Origin: Planctomycetota bacterium
Lineage (GTDB): Bacteria; Planctomycetota; Planctomycetia; Isosphaerales; Isosphaeraceae
Direction of reading: 5' to 3'
NCBI GenBank assembly: GCA_021777685.1
Contig: JAJYDH010000106.1
Span: forward strand, 1 to 14,406
DNA length: 14,406 nucleotides
The notes under the pieces were generated by a model. The model made no database searches, was not told where the DNA came from, and saw nothing but the letters and a program-made list of their open reading frames with translations. A program made the position numbers and the translations under genes. This document shows positions 12,007 through 14,406 of this stretch, piece after piece; positions within the stretch are counted from its first letter, which is position 1; each line of letters begins with the position of its first letter.

Positions 12007-13311
12007 TCAGTCCTCAACGATCCGCGCGCGGGGCGGGTCGGCGTAGTCGTCCCAGAGGCGTTCGATCAGGGCGGGGTCGGGCCGGCCGTCGTGGACGATC
12101 AGGCGGTATCGGGAGACGTACTTCTGGCCGGGGACGATCTGGAACTCGCCGAGGACCTCGGGGGCGAACGAGAGATACGGCATGTTGGGGTGGAGCCGGA
12201 CCGGCTGCGGGAAGCGGAAGTTGGACGGGTGGTCGAGGATCGTCAGGCCGCCGACCTTGCCGTCGACCTCGCCCGAGAGGTCGACCCAGCGCGGGCGGGT
12301 GTGGTTGCCGTCGAGCTGGTGCTTCCCCTCGCTCGTGGTGAAGTCGCTGTGGCCGGACTTCGCCGGGTCGGGCGGGTCGTTCCCCTTCGCGGTCGGGTCG
12401 TACCATTGCCGGTTGCCCCGGTAGCCGAGGCCGCCGTAGATGTTCTTGTTGACCGTCAATGGCTTCGTGTCGGCGCATTTCATCTCGGACACGAAGTCGA
12501 TGACGATGCAGCCGGGCACGTTGTAGGCGTCGATGCCCCAATCTTCGACCAGGACGGGCGCCGGGCCGCCGGGTGCGGTGAGGTCGTCGTGGCGGAGCGA
12601 GGCGTGGAACTCCGCCAGGAAGGGGCCGCCGTTGAACGTCGGCCCGGGGTGGTCGGGGTCGTTGCCGACCCGGCCGGTCCGGTTCTGCTGGTTCCAGAAA
12701 TCGACCTTCCGCCCGTCGAACGTCGTGTTGACCCACGCGAAGAAGAGGCCGTGCTGGTGGGCGTGGTCGGGCGGGAAGTCGTCGGTCACGACCAGGCCGG
12801 ACCGGGTCGCCAGCGGGTGGACGAACCCGCTCCTCCTATAGAGGATGTCGATCCCGGCGGGAGGCTCGGCGACCGCCTTGTGATAGGCGAAGATCGTCCG
12901 GCCGTCGAGCCGGAGCGGGATGACGTCGGGATGGCCGGTGAACTCGAAATGGCTGCCGGTCGACTTGAAGACGAACGGGTCGTGGACCACGGTCGGCGGC
13001 AGGTCGCGGCGGGTGTCCGGGGTCGGGATCTTGGTCAGGCGATAGCGCCGCTTCGTGCCGGCGGGCAGGGGGGCTTCGAGCTTCCAGATCAGCTCGCCCG
13101 GGCGCGTCTCGGCGGCGACGAGCTTGAGGGCGTCGAGGGCTTCGAAATGATAGTAGTGGGACACGCCTCCCCAGCCCCCGGGGAGATCGAGGCGGATCGG
13201 CGTGTCGAGCCGGTCGTGCTTGCCGGCGTCGACCTCGATCTCGATGTCAGCCGCCGCCGGGACCCCGATCAGCGCCAGCGCCGCCACCAGGCCGGGCATT
13301 CCGGTCTTCAT
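12007..13311 (-). CDS. Secreted DUF6807 (PmoA-like) family protein
   Basis: This 434-residue protein has a signal peptide (MKTGMPGLVAALALIGVPAA, cleavage near 21-22). The DUF6807 core is recognised by SGFVHPLATRSGLVVTDDFP (161-180), the His-rich motif PDHAHQHGLFFAW (181-193) and FDGRKVDFWN (198-207), which suggests a metal or sugar site by analogy with cupin or sugar-epimerase-like folds. Members are often labelled 'methane oxygenase PmoA', a misleading name because they are unrelated to membrane methane monooxygenase and abound in planctomycetes that degrade polysaccharides. Biochemical function is not established as far as I know. ATG 13311 has AGGGAG about 10 bases upstream. The gene stands alone, with 100 bases to its left-hand neighbour and 529 bases on its 5' side. 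Confidence 0.82.
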   Translation of the reverse strand: MKTGMPGLVAALALIGVPAAADIEIEVDAGKHDRLDTPIRLDLPGGWGGVSHYYHFEALDALKLVAAETRPGELIWKLEAPLPAGTKRRYRLTKIPTPDTRRDLPPTVVHDPFVFKSTGSHFEFTGHPDVIPLRLDGRTIFAYHKAVAEPPAGIDILYRRSGFVHPLATRSGLVVTDDFPPDHAHQHGLFFAWVNTTFDGRKVDFWNQQNRTGRVGNDPDHPGPTFNGGPFLAEFHASLRHDDLTAPGGPAPVLVEDWGIDAYNVPGCIVIDFVSEMKCADTKPLTVNKNIYGGLGYRGNRQWYDPTAKGNDPPDPAKSGHSDFTTSEGKHQLDGNHTRPRWVDLSGEVDGKVGGLTILDHPSNFRFPQPVRLHPNMPYLSFAPEVLGEFQIVPGQKYVSRYRLIVHDGRPDPALIERLWDDYADPPRARIVED

Positions 13312-13578
13312 CCTCGGGTCTCTCCCTCGCCAGCCCCTCGATCCGCGACGACCGCGACTCTATCGCGGCCGGGCGGCAAGCTCAAGGGGCGGGCCGAGGG
13401 CCGATCGGGGCGGTCTTCGCCCGATCTCGACCCCTCCGATCGGGCAATCCTTGCGTGTGGCGTAAGGCGGATCGGCCCGGCGTTGCGGGTTGTCGCGATC
13501 GCTCCGCCGGAGCAGCTTGCGCATTTTCCCCCGCTCCCGCGACCGCGACGACCGGCAAGGTGGCTCGCCCTAAGTCGT

Positions 13579-13587
13579 TGGTATAAA
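13579..13587 (+). promoter_or_regulatory. Extended -10 promoter candidate for the Cys-rich gene
   Basis: TGG followed by TATAAA (13582-13587) makes a TGn-type extended -10 element, which can work without a good -35; none is visible at 15-18 bases. It is the most AT-rich spot in the spacer. Transcription from near 13594 would give a leader of about 247 bases before the ATG at 13841. Confidence 0.4.
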
Positions 13588-13825
13588 ACGCGAAGGGGGT
13601 TCAAGGACGCGGGGGCGTCGGACGATAACTAAGCATGGCTCGCCAAGGTAACGCCAAGGCGAGGACTCAGGGAGCACCGATAGAACGGCCCGTCCGGAGG
13701 GTCATGGCCGCGAGGCCTCGGGTCATTCGGGAAGGCCCGCCGACGGACGACGCCCGGTCGGAACATACCAAGGGAAAGCACGAGCCGCTTCCGGACTCGT
13801 CACCCTTTGAACGAACGTTTGCCAA

Positions 13826-13839
13826 GGAGAAGATTCTCC
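13826..13839 (+). promoter_or_regulatory. Ribosome site embedded in a palindrome
   Basis: GGAGAA-GA-TTCTCC forms an inverted repeat that contains the only ribosome site (GGAG, 13826-13829) of the gene starting at 13841. As RNA it could fold as a 5-base stem with a 4-base loop and hide the site, so translation may be tunable. Confidence 0.4.
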
Positions 13840-13840
13840 C

Positions 13841-14406
13841 ATGTCGAAGTCCTTGACGTTGAGCATGAGCCTGGCCCTCGCCCTCGGCTTCTCCGGCGTG
13901 AGCTTCGCCGGCCACGGGTCGGCCGGTTGCGCCACCTGCGGCATCGCCTCGCCCCAGGGCACCGTCGCCAGCCCCCAGGCCTCGGCCCAGGGCGTGGCGG
14001 AGACCTGCGACACCTGCGCCGCCCCGGCCAAGAAGCACTGCTTCAAGTTCAGCATGCCGGCGTGCCTGAAGCCCAAGCCCAAGATGTACACCTATGAGTG
14101 GGTCCTGAAGAAGAAGAAGGTCCACGGCCACCACGCGGCCGAGACCTCGTGCGAGACCTGCGGCACGGCCGTCACCCCGTCGGGCCAGTACAGCAGCCCG
14201 CAGGCGACCTACGCCGCCCCCCAGGCGACGTACAGCGCCCCGCAGGCCTACGGTGCCCCCCAGGCGTCGGTCTACCCGACCTCCGAGATGAAGCCCGCCA
14301 TGCCCGCCCCGGCCGGCGACGCCGTCCCCCCGGCCCCGGTCGCCCCGCCGGCCCCGGCCGCCCCGGCCCCGCCCGCCCCGGCGGCCGCGAACTCGAACAG
14401 CCTGCT
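13841..14406 (+). CDS. Secreted Cys-rich protein with C-x-T-C motifs and APQA repeats (3' end outside window)
   Basis: The first 188 residues are in the window and the frame is still open at the edge. A signal peptide is clear (MSKSLTLSMSLALALGFSGV, cleavage near Ala23). Three C-x-T-C pairs follow: CATC (30-33), CDTC (56-59) and CETC (104-107), plus Cys67 and Cys75. A basic segment MYTYEWVLKKKKVHG (82-96) comes next, then tandem units of the form APQATY (118-145), and a Pro/Ala-rich tail from about 152. I recall similar YTYEW-containing small secreted proteins in planctomycetes, but I know no function. The motifs suggest an extracellular, disulfide-linked or metal-binding structural protein. 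ATG 13841 is preceded by AAGGAGA at 11-base spacing. Confidence 0.75.
   Translation, partial: MSKSLTLSMSLALALGFSGVSFAGHGSAGCATCGIASPQGTVASPQASAQGVAETCDTCAAPAKKHCFKFSMPACLKPKPKMYTYEWVLKKKKVHGHHAAETSCETCGTAVTPSGQYSSPQATYAAPQATYSAPQAYGAPQASVYPTSEMKPAMPAPAGDAVPPAPVAPPAPAAPAPPAPAAANSNSL

Larger units (their letters stand above)
13312..13840. other. 529-base divergent intergenic region
   Basis: It separates the leftward DUF6807 gene from the rightward Cys-rich gene. I see no gene with support. It contains a small inverted repeat GCTCC-GCC-GGAGC (13501-13513), the promoter candidate at 13579-13587, and a likely long mRNA leader from about 13594 to 13840. Confidence 0.55.

Noticed and set aside
13635..13856. 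Small plus-strand open frame of 73 codons before the Cys-rich gene
   Set aside because: It has no ribosome site, overlaps the start of the real gene in another frame and has unremarkable basic composition. It is more likely leader RNA.

Overview
The window is very GC-rich, has long intergenic spacers and mixed gene orientations. Its gene content (ArsR/SRPBCC pair, MBOAT with SGNH partners, DUF6807/PmoA-like protein, small Cys-rich secreted protein with a YTYEW segment) fits a planctomycete, most likely of the Isosphaeraceae/Gemmatales group. This placement is inferred from protein style and repeat content, not from a marker gene.

Left part (1-2812): the window opens with the first codons of a minus-strand secreted protein. 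It is preceded in the same direction by a stand-alone amino-acid adenylation enzyme whose pocket residues read like those of proline-activating A domains. Divergently transcribed is a two-gene operon of an ArsR-type repressor and an SRPBCC (AHSA1-like) protein, with a clear promoter and an operator-like palindrome.

Middle (2813-9682): after a 720-base spacer carrying degenerate planctomycete repeats comes a minus-strand operon for glycan O-acylation: an MBOAT membrane acyltransferase followed by two paralogous, translationally coupled SGNH-type proteins. An ArnT/PMT-like membrane glycosyltransferase is transcribed divergently from it. The roughly 600-base divergent region holds a perfect 39-base inverted repeat and several smaller hairpins. 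Together these genes look like a locus for building and decorating an extracellular or envelope polysaccharide.

Accessory block (about 9683-11905): a short tandem repeat array is followed by a visibly more AT-rich minus-strand operon encoding a small single-pass membrane protein and, by ATGA overlap, a caspase-family cysteine protease. Next to it lie a truncated gene remnant and a small winged-helix-like protein. This is the best candidate in the window for an undescribed system: a two-gene caspase plus membrane-partner module that may act in defence or programmed death.

Right part (11906-14406): a secreted DUF6807 (PmoA-like) protein on the minus strand, a 529-base spacer with an extended -10 promoter candidate, and the start of a secreted Cys-rich, proline/alanine-repeat protein that runs off the right edge.
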